Shown here: piece by piece, positions 1-6,584 of the stretch
Layout of the letters: each line of letters opens with the position of its first letter
Numbering within the stretch: the stretch's first letter is position 1
Assembly (NCBI GenBank): GCA_001799675.1
Contig: MGTX01000003.1
Location: forward strand, 1 to 35,935
From: Elusimicrobia bacterium GWA2_66_18
Lineage (GTDB): Bacteria; Elusimicrobiota; Elusimicrobia; UBA1565; UBA9628
DNA length: 35,935 bases
Direction: 5' to 3'
Made by a program: the position numbers and the translations under genes
The notes under the pieces: generated by a model
Databases searched by the model: none
What the model was told of the DNA's origin: nothing
What the model saw: the letters and a program-made list of their open reading frames with translations, nothing else

Positions 1-65
1 TCGACGTGACCGATGGTCCCGATGTTGACGTGCGGCTTGGTGCGCTCGAACTTGGCTTTGGCCAT
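1..65 (-). CDS. tuf: Translation elongation factor EF-Tu, N-terminal fragment cut by the window edge
   Basis: Reading leftward from an ATG at 65-63, the 21 complete codons give [20 protein letters not shown] followed by V, which is the conserved EF-Tu N-terminus leading into the first G-domain strand. EF-Tu is the GTPase that delivers aminoacyl-tRNA to the ribosome. The rest of the gene lies outside the window. An AGGAG Shine-Dalgarno sequence sits just upstream of the start. The gene follows tRNA-Thr and tRNA-Gly on the same strand, a tRNA-tuf order known from many bacteria, and all three probably share the promoter at 374-403. Identity is secure from the N-terminus alone. Confidence 0.95.
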
Positions 66-122
66 GGTGGTCCGGTCTCCTGTTGTTGTCTTAGTCTTAC
101 GGTTTAAAATTCAACGGAAAAC

Positions 123-195
123 AGCTGGGAATGGGAGTCGAACCCACGACCTTCTCCTTACCATGGAGATGCTCTACCAACTGAGCTATCCCAGC
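123..195 (-). tRNA. tRNA-Thr (anticodon GGT)
   Basis: The minus strand folds into a cloverleaf with acceptor stem GCTGGGA/TCCCAGC, a D arm with AGTTGGTA, an anticodon stem TCTCC/GGAGA around loop ATGGTAA, and a T arm GTGGG-TTCGACT-CCCAT. The anticodon GGT reads ACC/ACT threonine codons. The bases after the discriminator are not CCA, so the 3' end must be added by the CCA-adding enzyme. The gene lies between tRNA-Gly and tuf. Confidence 0.96.
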
Positions 196-209
196 GTCTT
201 TGCGATCGG

Positions 210-280
210 AGCGGGCGATGGGAATCGAACCCACGTAACGAGTTTGGAAAACTCGTGTTCTACCATTGAACTACGCCCGC
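210..280 (-). tRNA. tRNA-Gly (anticodon TCC)
   Basis: The minus strand gives acceptor stem GCGGGCG/CGCCCGC, D arm GTTC-AATGGTA-GAAC, anticodon stem CGAGT/ACTCG with loop TTTCCAA, and T loop TTCGATT. Anticodon TCC decodes GGA/GGG glycine codons. CCA is not encoded. It is the first gene of the tRNA-Gly, tRNA-Thr, tuf unit. Confidence 0.96.
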
Positions 281-373
281 AGCTTTCCCGCCCGACCGCA
301 GCACCCATACACGCAGACGCCTTTTGAGCGTCGCAACCGTGACGGGAAATGACCGACGGATGGCGGAAAACAA

Positions 374-403
374 AGTATAGCGAAACGCGCGCGAGGATGT
401 CAA
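374..403 (-). promoter_or_regulatory. Sigma70-type promoter for the tRNA-Gly/tRNA-Thr/tuf unit
   Basis: On the minus strand a perfect TTGACA (403-398) is followed after 18 bases by TATACT (379-374). Transcription should start near 367, leaving a leader of about 87 bases before tRNA-Gly. It is back to back with the plus-strand promoter at 415-443. Nothing else is recognised between 281 and 373. Confidence 0.8.
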
Positions 404-414
404 TGTTAGCAGTC

Positions 415-443
415 TTGAAAGTCCGCGCGGACGCGGCTATACT
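415..443 (+). promoter_or_regulatory. Sigma70-type promoter placed for a leaderless transcript
   Basis: TTGAAA (415-420), a 17-base spacer and TATACT (438-443). Only six bases separate the -10 box from the ATG at 450, so the expected start of transcription coincides with the start codon. No Shine-Dalgarno sequence fits in between. Confidence 0.75.
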
Positions 444-449
444 TAGGTC

Positions 450-863
450 ATGACTCCACGTCGACTCCTCCCGCTCGCCGCCGTCCTAAGTTTTTTCACC
501 GCCTTCGCGCGCGGCGCTTGCGCCGCTGAATCCGCCGCGCGACCGGCGGTGAAGACCGCCGAGGCCCCAGCCGGACAGCCCAAGACGAAGAAGAAGGCCG
601 CCGCCAAGGCCGGCAAGGAGAATAAGAAGAAGGCCGCTCCCGAGTCAAAGTACAAGTCGCGCGAGCTAAGCGAGGGAAGCGAGCACTCCTACCGCTTCGA
701 CGCCCGGGGAAACGCCGTCGGCGGCGACCCGAAGAAGAAGCCGGCTGAGAAGAGCAAGAAGAAGTCCTCCGGTCCCCCCGAGGGCGAGATCGAGGGGAAG
801 ACGCAGGCCTGCTCGGCTGAGGAGCCTTGCGCCGGGAAGGACACTGACGCGGACGCCCTCTAG
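450..863 (+). CDS. Lysine-rich secreted protein of unknown function
   Basis: 137 residues; no family recognised. Residues 1 to about 25 form a signal peptide (MTPRR, then a hydrophobic stretch ending in an AxA-type site GACAAE). The mature part is low in complexity and very basic, with repeated KKK clusters (KTKKKAAAKAGKENKKKAA, KKKPAEKSKKK) and two cysteines near the C-terminus (QACSAEEPCAG). Such a composition is disordered and could bind nucleic acid, phosphate or wall polymers, but that is a guess. The start is set by the promoter at 415-443, which implies a leaderless mRNA. The next gene begins 19 bases after the stop. Confidence 0.7.
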   Translation: MTPRRLLPLAAVLSFFTAFARGACAAESAARPAVKTAEAPAGQPKTKKKAAAKAGKENKKKAAPESKYKSRELSEGSEHSYRFDARGNAVGGDPKKKPAEKSKKKSSGPPEGEIEGKTQACSAEEPCAGKDTDADAL

Positions 864-882
864 GCTGGAGTCTTTTGGAACC

Positions 883-1074
883 ATGAGGTCTGGACTCCTG
901 CGTTGGGCCCTTCTTCTGGCTGCCCTGGCCGTGGTGGCGCGCTGCCTCGTCTCGGGGATGACTCCGGGGCGCGTCATCTTCGGGGCCGCTTGCGCCTCGG
1001 CCTGGTATATCCTCTCTCGGCGCAAGGTCTACTCCTTGGACCGCGACCATCTCGGGCTTCCTCCTCGCGACTGA
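883..1074 (+). CDS. Small membrane protein of unknown function
   Basis: 63 residues. Two hydrophobic stretches are visible, about 6-24 (LLRWALLLAALAVVARCLV) and 31-44 (VIFGAACASAWYIL), separated by GMTPGR, followed by a charged tail RRKVYSLDRDHLGLPPRD, so it may form a two-helix hairpin in the membrane. No family is recognised. It follows the lysine-rich secreted protein by 19 bases and could be cotranscribed with it. It is short and lacks homology evidence, so it may still be a chance ORF, although the hydrophobic pattern argues for a real protein. Confidence 0.5.
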   Translation: MRSGLLRWALLLAALAVVARCLVSGMTPGRVIFGAACASAWYILSRRKVYSLDRDHLGLPPRD

Positions 1075-1090
1075 TTCATTAATAGAGAAC

Positions 1091-1156
1091 ATGCCCGGGT
1101 CCATCGCCTGGATCGCCTGGTTTAATCCCCTGCGCTACTTCGTCATCGTTATCCGC
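1091..1156 (+). pseudogene. Relic of an ABC-2 type transporter permease C-terminus
   Basis: The reading frame gives MPGSIAWIAWFNPLRYFVIV followed by IR. This closely follows the ending of ABC-2 permeases of the YhhJ/YbhR type (pattern P-x-W-x-x-x-x-x-x-NPLRYF-hydrophobic-R), which normally continues with a GIFLKG-like helix. Here the match stops after the arginine and nothing upstream resembles the rest of a permease. I read it as the surviving scrap of a deleted gene. Recognition is by eye from a short stretch. Confidence 0.5.
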
Positions 1157-1159
1157 CTC

Positions 1160-1189
1160 CTGACGCCGACCGTCCTTTCCTCTTATATT
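1160..1189 (+). promoter_or_regulatory. Possible promoter ahead of a 25-codon ORF and pta
   Basis: CTGACG (1160-1165), an 18-base spacer and TATATT (1184-1189), then six bases to an ATG at 1196. This repeats the leaderless spacing seen elsewhere in the window. A hairpin (stem CCTTGGCGG/CCGCCGAGG, loop CTTT, 1209-1230) lies downstream. Confidence 0.4.
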
Positions 1190-1195
1190 GGGACT

Positions 1196-1273
1196 ATGAG
1201 TCGTAAAGCCTTGGCGGCTTTCCGCCGAGGTTGTTGCCCGCTGAACCCGCGATTGGCTATCCTCGGTTCATGA
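1196..1273 (+). CDS. Possible 25-residue leader ORF overlapping pta
   Basis: A short frame starting MSRKALAAFRRG and ending in LAILGS, with a TGA that overlaps the ATG of pta (ATGA at 1270-1273), so translation could be coupled. It is preceded by a -10-like box six bases before its ATG and contains a nine-pair hairpin. The peptide is basic (K and R clusters) with two adjacent cysteines. It is in frame with the permease relic at 1091-1156 and might be only the tail of that broken gene. No known leader peptide is recognised. Confidence 0.25.
   Translation: MSRKALAAFRRGCCPLNPRLAILGS
1234..1263 (+). promoter_or_regulatory. Possible pta promoter
   Basis: TTGCCC (1234-1239), an 18-base spacer and TATCCT (1258-1263), ending six bases before the pta ATG at 1270. 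The -10 box is imperfect. If used, the pta mRNA would be leaderless, which fits the absence of a Shine-Dalgarno sequence before 1270. Confidence 0.4.
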
Positions 1274-2301
1274 ACGCGACCACGACCAAGCCCCTCGACA
1301 TCATCGGAGACATTCGCCGCAAGGCCGCCGCCCTCAAGAAGCGCATAGTCCTGCCGGAGGGAGAGGAGAAGCGCACCCTGAGGGCCGCCGCCCTCTTGAA
1401 GAAGGACGGCCTCTGCGTGCCCATCCTCCTCGGGCGTCCCGAGGTCTCCCGGCAGGTCGCCGCGGAAAACGGCGCCGACCTCTCCGGCATCGAGATCGTC
1501 GACGTGCCGAACGACTTTAAGTTCAAGGAATATGCGGCCCAATATTTCGAACTACGCAAACACAAGGCGATCTCCGAGAAGGAAGCGGAGCAGTCCCTGC
1601 GCGACCCGATGGTCTATGGCGTGATGATGCTCCACAACGACCGCGTGGACGGCTTCCTCTCCGGCGCGGACCACGCCACCGCCGACACCGTTCGCCCCGC
1701 GCTCCAGATCATCAAGCCCGCGCCCGGCGTGCGCACCATCTCAAGTTTCTTCATCATGATCTTCCCCAAGCCCGAGCAGGGCGACAACGGCGTGCTCGTC
1801 ATGGCCGACTGCGCCATCAACATCGACCCGCCGCCGACGAAGCTCGCCGGCATCGGCGTTTCCTCGGCGCGCATGGCCAAGGCGCTGTGCGGCATCGACC
1901 CGCGCGTGGCCTTCCTGTCCTTCTCCACGAACGGCTCCACCGAGCACGAGTTGGCGGGGCGGGTGAAGGAGGCCGTGCGCATCGCCAAGGAGAAGGCGCC
2001 CGACATGGCCATCGACGGCGAGATGCAGGCCGACGCGGCGCTCGTGCCCGAGATCGGTCGGCGCAAGTTCCCCGGCTCCAAGGTCGCGGGCCGCGCGAAC
2101 GTCCTTATCTTCCCGGACCTACAGAGCGGCAACATCGGCTACAAGCTGGTCCAACGCCTGACCGGCGCCGAAGCGCTGGGGCCGATCCTGCAGGGTTTCA
2201 ATAAGCCGGCCAACGACCTCTCGCGCGGCGCCAGCGTCGACGACATCGTCAACATGGCCTGCGTGACCGCGCTCCAGAGCGACCCGAACCTGCGCGGCTG
2301 A
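1270..2301 (+). CDS. pta: Phosphate acetyltransferase (phosphate acetyl/butyryl transferase family)
   Basis: 343 residues, the usual length of the single-domain PTA_PTB family. It interconverts acetyl-CoA plus phosphate and acetyl-phosphate plus CoA in the cytoplasm. Family hallmarks include the early RIVLPEGEEKRTLRAA, the GFLSGADHATADTVRPALQI block, the ADCAINIDPPP region and the ending LQSGNIGYKLVQRLTGAEAL then PILQGFNKPANDLSRGASVD. ATG 1270 is chosen because the conserved protein begins there and an upstream TTG at 1231 only adds unrelated residues. This gene is separate from the BMC operon, where PduL catalyses the same reaction, so the cell has a cytosolic and a probably encapsulated enzyme. 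It could supply acetyl-phosphate to an acetate kinase that is not in this window. Confidence 0.93.
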   Translation: MNATTTKPLDIIGDIRRKAAALKKRIVLPEGEEKRTLRAAALLKKDGLCVPILLGRPEVSRQVAAENGADLSGIEIVDVPNDFKFKEYAAQYFELRKHKAISEKEAEQSLRDPMVYGVMMLHNDRVDGFLSGADHATADTVRPALQIIKPAPGVRTISSFFIMIFPKPEQGDNGVLVMADCAINIDPPPTKLAGIGVSSARMAKALCGIDPRVAFLSFSTNGSTEHELAGRVKEAVRIAKEKAPDMAIDGEMQADAALVPEIGRRKFPGSKVAGRANVLIFPDLQSGNIGYKLVQRLTGAEALGPILQGFNKPANDLSRGASVDDIVNMACVTALQSDPNLRG

Positions 2302-2319
2302 AGCCCCGGCTGACGCGGT

Positions 2320-2325
2320 TAGAAT
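2320..2325 (+). promoter_or_regulatory. Possible -10 box upstream of the 2414 gene
   Basis: TAGAAT at 2320-2325, seven bases before an in-frame ATG at 2333. No convincing -35 is seen. It would place the G9 tract and hairpin of 2360-2402 inside the transcript. Confidence 0.35.
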
Positions 2326-2359
2326 TTGCACGATGCAATTGCCCGCCAGGGGAACTTAT

Positions 2360-2402
2360 GGGGGGGGGTCTACGTATCATTACAGGCCCCCCGGAGGGGG
2401 GC
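2360..2402 (+). other. G9 tract and G/C hairpin in a leader region
   Basis: A run of nine G (2360-2368) is followed by a seven-pair hairpin GCCCCCC (2386-2392), loop GGA, GGGGGGC (2396-2402). The C-run could pair with either G-run, so two exclusive RNA folds are possible, and the second ends four bases before the GGAG part of the Shine-Dalgarno region of the 2414 gene. A regulatory role is inferred only. Confidence 0.4.
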
Positions 2403-2413
2403 GGGAGGCGAAG

Positions 2414-2797
2414 ATGAGGAAGATGATGATGGTCGTGACCCTGGCGCTGGCCGCGCCGGCGGCTTTCGGCGCGGAGACGGCGGCGCAGAAGCCGGTCGCC
2501 CAGATCCAGACTCTGCGCTCGGAGGTTAAGCGCGACGAGGCGGACCTGACCGCGAAGTGGAAGGCCGCGGGACCTGAACGCAAGGCCTTGCGGCAGCAGC
2601 AGGGCGCGGAACTGGCCAAGATCCGGGCGGGCGAGGGAACTCGCGGCGACAAGAAGGCCGCGTGTCAGGCGGTCCGCCGGAAGTACGCCCAACTCTTCAA
2701 GGAGACCCGCGAGAAGAGGCGGATCGAGAGAAGGCGCTTGCGCGAGGACGCGAAGAGCAAGAAAAACCAGATCCTGCGCCTGAGGGAAACCCCCTAG
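2414..2797 (+). CDS. Secreted charged helical protein of unknown function
   Basis: 127 residues from ATG 2414, chosen because GGGAGG precedes it at good spacing and because a signal peptide begins exactly there (MRKMMMVVTLALAAPAAFGA, cleavage after AFGA). The mature protein is rich in K, R, E and Q and is probably almost all helix or coiled coil (for example LRSEVKRDEADLTAKWKAA and RREKRRIERRRLREDAKSKK-like stretches near the C-terminus). There is one cysteine (ACQAVRRKY). No family is recognised. An in-frame ATG at 2333 would add 27 residues encoded through the G9 tract but would bury the signal peptide. A strong hairpin follows the gene at 2817-2845. Confidence 0.65.
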   Translation: MRKMMMVVTLALAAPAAFGAETAAQKPVAQIQTLRSEVKRDEADLTAKWKAAGPERKALRQQQGAELAKIRAGEGTRGDKKAACQAVRRKYAQLFKETREKRRIERRRLREDAKSKKNQILRLRETP

Positions 2798-2816
2798 GCG
2801 CCGCGGCGAAAGACCG

Positions 2817-2845
2817 GGGGCCTCCGGGACGCCGGAGGCCCCTTT
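2817..2845 (+). terminator. Hairpin terminator
   Basis: GGGGCCTCCGG (2817-2827), loop GACG, CCGGAGGCCCC (2832-2842), then TTT. Eleven perfect pairs in a place where a terminator is expected; the T-run is short. From 2846 to 3017 no gene or recognisable element was seen. Confidence 0.65.
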
Positions 2846-3017
2846 CCCGCGGCCGGACCGACGCTTATGCACCTTGTAATTTTCCGGACCTTCCCCGTCG
2901 TTCTCGCACTGAAAGCTTCCTGGAGGCCAATCCCGGGAAATGGATCGCAACCGGCAAGCCGCGCTGGCTGGCGCAACGGGGTACGTGATCTATCGCGGAC
3001 TGCCAGGAGAGAAAATC

Positions 3018-3026
3018 TGGTAGAAT
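3018..3026 (+). promoter_or_regulatory. Extended -10 promoter for tRNA-Leu and psd
   Basis: TGGTAGAAT at 3018-3026, the same extended -10 string found before tmk (minus strand, 8150-8142). No good -35 is visible. Transcription would begin about 70 bases before tRNA-Leu. Confidence 0.45.
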
Positions 3027-3101
3027 GCGCTGCGTTGCATAGCGAAAGGATCATGCGGTTGACGCTCCGTTAGATTGTAAAAAAGCGCTGTAAAAAATAT
3101 A

Positions 3102-3185
3102 GGGCAGGTGGCGGAATTGGCAGACGCAGAGGACTTAAAATCCTTCGGCCGAAAGGTCTTGCGGGTTCGAGTCCCGCCCTGCCCA
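3102..3185 (+). tRNA. tRNA-Leu (anticodon TAA)
   Basis: A class II tRNA of 84 bases: acceptor GGGCAGG/CCTGCCC with discriminator A, typical leucine D arm TGGCGGAATTGGCAGACGC, anticodon loop CTTAAAA (anticodon TAA, reading UUA/UUG), a long variable arm CGGCCGAAAGGTCTTG and T arm GCGGG-TTCGAGT-CCCGC. CCA is not encoded. psd starts only 17 bases after its 3' end. Confidence 0.95.
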
Positions 3186-3202
3186 CGGATCGAACACATC
3201 GC

Positions 3203-3847
3203 ATGAAGATCGCACCCCAGGCGTGGCGCTTCGTAGTCCCGGCGGTCGCCGCCGGATCGGCGGGGCTTTGGCTGATGGGGCGCCCTCAGTCCTGGGCGCT
3301 GGGTGCGCTCCTGACTTTCCTCGGTTGCGGTTTCGCGGCCTTCTCGGCCTATTTTTTCCGCGACCCGGAGCGCCCCCTGACGGCCGACGCGTCCAAGATA
3401 TACTCGCCCGGCGACGGCGTCGTCATGTCCGTTGCGCGCGAGGGCCCCGGTGACACGGTCACCCTGCGGATATTCCTATCCATCTTCGATGTACACATTC
3501 AGCGCGCTCCCTGCGCCGGGAAGGTGGTCAAGGTGCAGGTCGTGGGGGGCTCGTTTGCGGCCGCGATGAAGGATGCGGCCCGCTCTAACGCCCGCGTGGT
3601 GATGACCATCGAGCCCGAGGGGCGGCCCCCGCTCGTCGTCGAGCAGATCGCCGGCCTCATCGCGCGGCGTATCGAGTGCTGGCCGAAGGTCGGCACGGCG
3701 GTGGCTTCCGGCCAGCGCTACGGCATCATCTATTTCGGATCGCAGGCCGCGGTGCACTTTCCGGCTGGGTCCAAGTGCACCGTCAAGCCGGGAGATCGCG
3801 TCGCGGCGGGCCTTACGGAGGTGGGCGAGTGGACAAGCAGGTCCTGA
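3203..3847 (+). CDS. psd: Phosphatidylserine decarboxylase, short type
   Basis: 214 residues, the length of the short Psd class. The enzyme decarboxylates phosphatidylserine to phosphatidylethanolamine at the inner membrane. Seen in the sequence are an N-terminal hydrophobic region (about 10-50), the FFRDPER signature, the YSPGDGVV strand, FLSIFDVHIQRAP with its Asp and His, and IIYFGSQAAVHFP near the C-terminus, whose Gly-Ser is the self-cleavage site that creates the pyruvoyl group. No Shine-Dalgarno sequence precedes the ATG, and the gene lies 17 bases downstream of tRNA-Leu, so processing of the tRNA 3' end may define the mRNA 5' end. It overlaps pssA by 19 bases, giving both steps from CDP-diacylglycerol to phosphatidylethanolamine. 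Confidence 0.93.
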   Translation: MKIAPQAWRFVVPAVAAGSAGLWLMGRPQSWALGALLTFLGCGFAAFSAYFFRDPERPLTADASKIYSPGDGVVMSVAREGPGDTVTLRIFLSIFDVHIQRAPCAGKVVKVQVVGGSFAAAMKDAARSNARVVMTIEPEGRPPLVVEQIAGLIARRIECWPKVGTAVASGQRYGIIYFGSQAAVHFPAGSKCTVKPGDRVAAGLTEVGEWTSRS

Positions 3848-4635
3848 AACGCGGCGGCCGCGTGCTGGCCCCCTCGCTCTTCACGCTGGGCAACATGGCC
3901 TGCGGCTTCTACGCCCTGCTCTCCTCGGTGCGGGGCGAGTTCGTCTCCTCCGCCACGGCCATCGTCATCGGCATGGTCTTCGACGCGCTCGACGGCCGCG
4001 TGGCCCGCCTCGTGCACGGCGAATCCTCCTTCGGCGTGGAGTTCGATTCCATGGCTGATTTTCTCACCTTCGGCGTGGCCCCCGCCCACATGATGTACGC
4101 CTTCATACTCAAGGACTACGGCGCCTGGGGCTACCCCATCGCCTTCACCTACGCTCTCTGCGGGGGGTTGCGCCTGGCGCGCTTCAACGCCACGGCCCAT
4201 GCCGGGACGGGGGGCAAGACGCACTTCACCGGCCTGCCCATCCCCGGCGGGGCGGGGTTCCTGGCGAGCTTCGTCCTTCTCTACCAGATCATCGAGGAGG
4301 GACGTCCCGCCCATACCTGGAAGTTCCTCATGGACCAGATTCCGTCCCTCTACGGCCTGGCTCCGCTTATGGTTGTGGGTCTGGCCTTCCTGATGGTCTC
4401 GACCATTCCTTATCCCGCCTTCAAGCAGCCCAGCCTTATCCGCCCCAAGTCCCTGCCGACGATCTCCATCCTGTGCGCCGTCGGCTTCCTGCTGTTCTAC
4501 TATCCTCTCACCGTCATCTTCCTCGTCTTCCTGTTCTACACCCTGCTCGGTCCCGTCTCATGGGCGGCCCGGCTGGTCGGTCGGTTGTTCGGCTGGACCC
4601 CGCGTCCTCCCGGCGACTACGGAGAACATCTATGA
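3829..4635 (+). CDS. pssA: CDP-diacylglycerol-serine O-phosphatidyltransferase
   Basis: 268 residues from GTG 3829, chosen because GGAGG (3817-3821) lies seven bases upstream and the start of the homologous region (SLFTLGNMACGFYAL) follows soon after. The enzyme makes phosphatidylserine from CDP-diacylglycerol and serine in the membrane. The CDP-alcohol phosphotransferase motif is complete: DALDGRVAR, then eight residues, GVEFDSMAD, supplying the metal-binding aspartates. About six to eight hydrophobic segments follow, as expected for the family. It overlaps psd upstream, whose product uses its product, and shares an ATGA overlap with dut downstream. Confidence 0.94.
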   Translation: MDKQVLKRGGRVLAPSLFTLGNMACGFYALLSSVRGEFVSSATAIVIGMVFDALDGRVARLVHGESSFGVEFDSMADFLTFGVAPAHMMYAFILKDYGAWGYPIAFTYALCGGLRLARFNATAHAGTGGKTHFTGLPIPGGAGFLASFVLLYQIIEEGRPAHTWKFLMDQIPSLYGLAPLMVVGLAFLMVSTIPYPAFKQPSLIRPKSLPTISILCAVGFLLFYYPLTVIFLVFLFYTLLGPVSWAARLVGRLFGWTPRPPGDYGEHL

Positions 4636-5057
4636 GCGGAGTCCTTCCCGTCCGGCGTCTGGACCCGGCGGCGGTCCTGCCCACGCGGGCGCACGCCGAC
4701 GACGCGGGTCTAGACCTCTACGCCTTGGAGACTGCGACGATACCTCCCGGCGAGGGGAGCGTCCTGCGCACGGGCGTCGCGGTCGCCGTTCCGGCGGGCC
4801 ATGTCGGATTGGTCTGCGACCGCTCTTCGATGGCCAAGCGGGGGCTTAAGACCGCGGGCGGCGTCGTCGACGCCGGCTACCGCGGCGAGGTGGGCGTGGT
4901 GGTCTGGAACCTGTCGCGGCAGCCCCATAGGGTCAATCAGGGAGAGCGCATCGCCCAGATGCTCGTCGTGCCCATCTCCACGCCCGCTCCCGCCGACGCG
5001 CAAGATCTGGGTGCTACGACGCGCGGCGCGAGCGGCTTCGGGAGCACCGGCCGCTAG
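4632..5057 (+). CDS. dut: Deoxyuridine 5'-triphosphate nucleotidohydrolase (dUTPase)
   Basis: 141 residues. It hydrolyses dUTP to dUMP and pyrophosphate, keeping uracil out of DNA and feeding dTMP synthesis. All five trimeric dUTPase motifs are visible: DDAGLDLYA, RSSMAKRG, GVVDAGYRGEV, RIAQMLVVP and the C-terminal arm RGASGFGSTGR. Its ATG overlaps the pssA stop (ATGA). It ends five bases from the end of metG, which converges from the other strand. The window also holds dcd, tmk and nrdJ, which act in the same deoxynucleotide pool, although they lie in separate operons. Confidence 0.96.
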   Translation: MSGVLPVRRLDPAAVLPTRAHADDAGLDLYALETATIPPGEGSVLRTGVAVAVPAGHVGLVCDRSSMAKRGLKTAGGVVDAGYRGEVGVVVWNLSRQPHRVNQGERIAQMLVVPISTPAPADAQDLGATTRGASGFGSTGR

Positions 5058-5062
5058 GGCCT

Positions 5063-6571
5063 TCAGGCCTTACGCGGGAAGAGGACGGGTCCCTTCTGGA
5101 TAAGGCCCACGCGCTCCTTGACGCCGGACAGCACGTCCTCGGCCGTCAGCGAGTCCGGGAACTGGCGCACGCCCAGCTGCATGTGGATTTTGGCCGCAGT
5201 GTGGGGCATGAAGGGGTCGATCCAGCCGCTCACCAGGCGCAGGGACCAGACCAAATCGAAGAGCACCAACTCGCACTGCGCCATATCGTCCTTGGCCAGC
5301 TTCCAAGGGGCCTTCTCGTTGACGCGGGCGTTGATCTCGCGGATGACGCCCCAAATCGCGTTGAGGGCGCCGTGGAAGTCGAGCTCCTCCATTTTTGCCG
5401 CGATCTCGGGCGTGCGCTTGGCCACCACGGTGGTGTAGAAATCCCCGCTCAACGGAGGCTTGGTCGGCAGGCGTCCGCCGAGGAACTTATCCACCATCTC
5501 GGCCACGCGCGAGACCAAGTTTCCCAGGTCGTTGGCCAGCTCGGCGTTGTAGCGCTTGGTCAGGGAGGCCTTGGAGAAATCTCCATCATTGCCGAAGGGC
5601 ATCTCGCGAAGGAGGAAGTAGCGCAAGGCGTCCACGCCGAATTCCTGGGTGATCTCGCAGGGGTCTACGAAGTTGCTCAGGGACTTGGACATCTTCCGAC
5701 CGTCCACCGTCCACCAGCCGTGCGCGAATACCTTTTTTGGCAAGGGCAGGCCGGCCGCCATGAGGATGGCGGGCCAGATGACCGCGTGGAAGCGATAGAT
5801 CTCCTTGCCCACGATGTGCACATCGGCGGGCCAGAGGTCGTCGGCGCCGGCGGTCGCCGACCAATAGTTGATGAGCGCGTCGAACCAGACGTAGACGGTG
5901 TGGTCCGGGTCGCCCGGCACGGGAATGCCCCACTTGACCTTCGCGCGGGACACCGAGATGTCCTCCAAGCCCGCCGAAACGAAGCGGACGATCTCGAGGG
6001 CTCGGTTTGACGGCGCCAGGAAACCGGGATTATCCCGGTAGTGCGCCAGCAGGCGCGGGCCGAACTTCGAGAGCTTGAAGAAGTAGGTTTCCTCGGAGAG
6101 CTTCTGCAGAGGCTTGCCCGAGTCGGGCGAAAGCAGGACGCCGTTGGGGCCCTTCACCGCGTCGGCTTCCTTGACGTAGGACTCGCTGACCACGTCGTAG
6201 AGCCCCTCGTAGCGGCCTTTGACGATGTCTCCGTTCTTCATCAGGAGGGCGAAGAGTTCCTGGACCTTATCCTCGTGGCGTTTCTCGGTCGTACGGATGT
6301 AATCGTCGTATTGGATGTCGAGGCGCTTCCAGAGGTCGCGGAATTTTCCGGAGACCGCGTCGCAGAAGTCGATGGAGTGCTTGCCCGAGGCCTTGGCCGC
6401 GTCCTCGATCTTCTGTCCGTGCTCGTCGGTGCCGGTGAGCAGATGGGTCGCGATCCCGCGGCCGCGTTGGAACCGGGCGAGGACGTCGGCGGCGATGGTC
6501 GTGTAGGCATGGCCGATATGCGGGGCGGCGTTGACGTAGTAGAGCGGGGTCGTGATGTAATATTTTTTCAT
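5063..6571 (-). CDS. metG: Methionyl-tRNA synthetase, short zinc-less form
   Basis: 502 residues. It charges tRNA-Met with methionine. The class I signatures are present: PHIGHAYTTIAADV (HIGH) near residue 17 and KMSKS in WWTVDGRKMSKSLSNFVDP. The connective-peptide region reads YEGLYDVVSESYVKEADA with no CxxC pairs, so this is the type without the zinc knuckle, and there is no C-terminal EMAP-like tRNA-binding domain. The start at 6571 is where the conserved KKYYITTPLYYVNAAPHIGH begins. It follows holB by 13 bases, and the bases before the ATG are pyrimidine-rich with no Shine-Dalgarno sequence, so translation may rely on coupling to holB. Confidence 0.95.
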   Translation of the reverse strand: MKKYYITTPLYYVNAAPHIGHAYTTIAADVLARFQRGRGIATHLLTGTDEHGQKIEDAAKASGKHSIDFCDAVSGKFRDLWKRLDIQYDDYIRTTEKRHEDKVQELFALLMKNGDIVKGRYEGLYDVVSESYVKEADAVKGPNGVLLSPDSGKPLQKLSEETYFFKLSKFGPRLLAHYRDNPGFLAPSNRALEIVRFVSAGLEDISVSRAKVKWGIPVPGDPDHTVYVWFDALINYWSATAGADDLWPADVHIVGKEIYRFHAVIWPAILMAAGLPLPKKVFAHGWWTVDGRKMSKSLSNFVDPCEITQEFGVDALRYFLLREMPFGNDGDFSKASLTKRYNAELANDLGNLVSRVAEMVDKFLGGRLPTKPPLSGDFYTTVVAKRTPEIAAKMEELDFHGALNAIWGVIREINARVNEKAPWKLAKDDMAQCELVLFDLVWSLRLVSGWIDPFMPHTAAKIHMQLGVRQFPDSLTAEDVLSGVKERVGLIQKGPVLFPRKA

Positions 6572-6584
6572 GGGAGGGGGAGGG

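Noticed and set aside
13..327. A plus-strand ORF across the tuf start and two tRNAs
   Set aside because: It runs antisense through the tuf N-terminus and two cloverleaf tRNAs, so it is not a protein gene.
3075..3103. TTGTAA-17-TATAGG as a tRNA-Leu promoter
   Set aside because: The -10 box would overlap the first bases of the mature tRNA, leaving no room for a transcription start; the TGGTAGAAT at 3018 is better placed.
5183..6010. A 275-codon plus-strand frame across metG
   Set aside because: It is antisense to metG, which has clear HIGH and KMSKS motifs; the translation is low in complexity and unlike any family.
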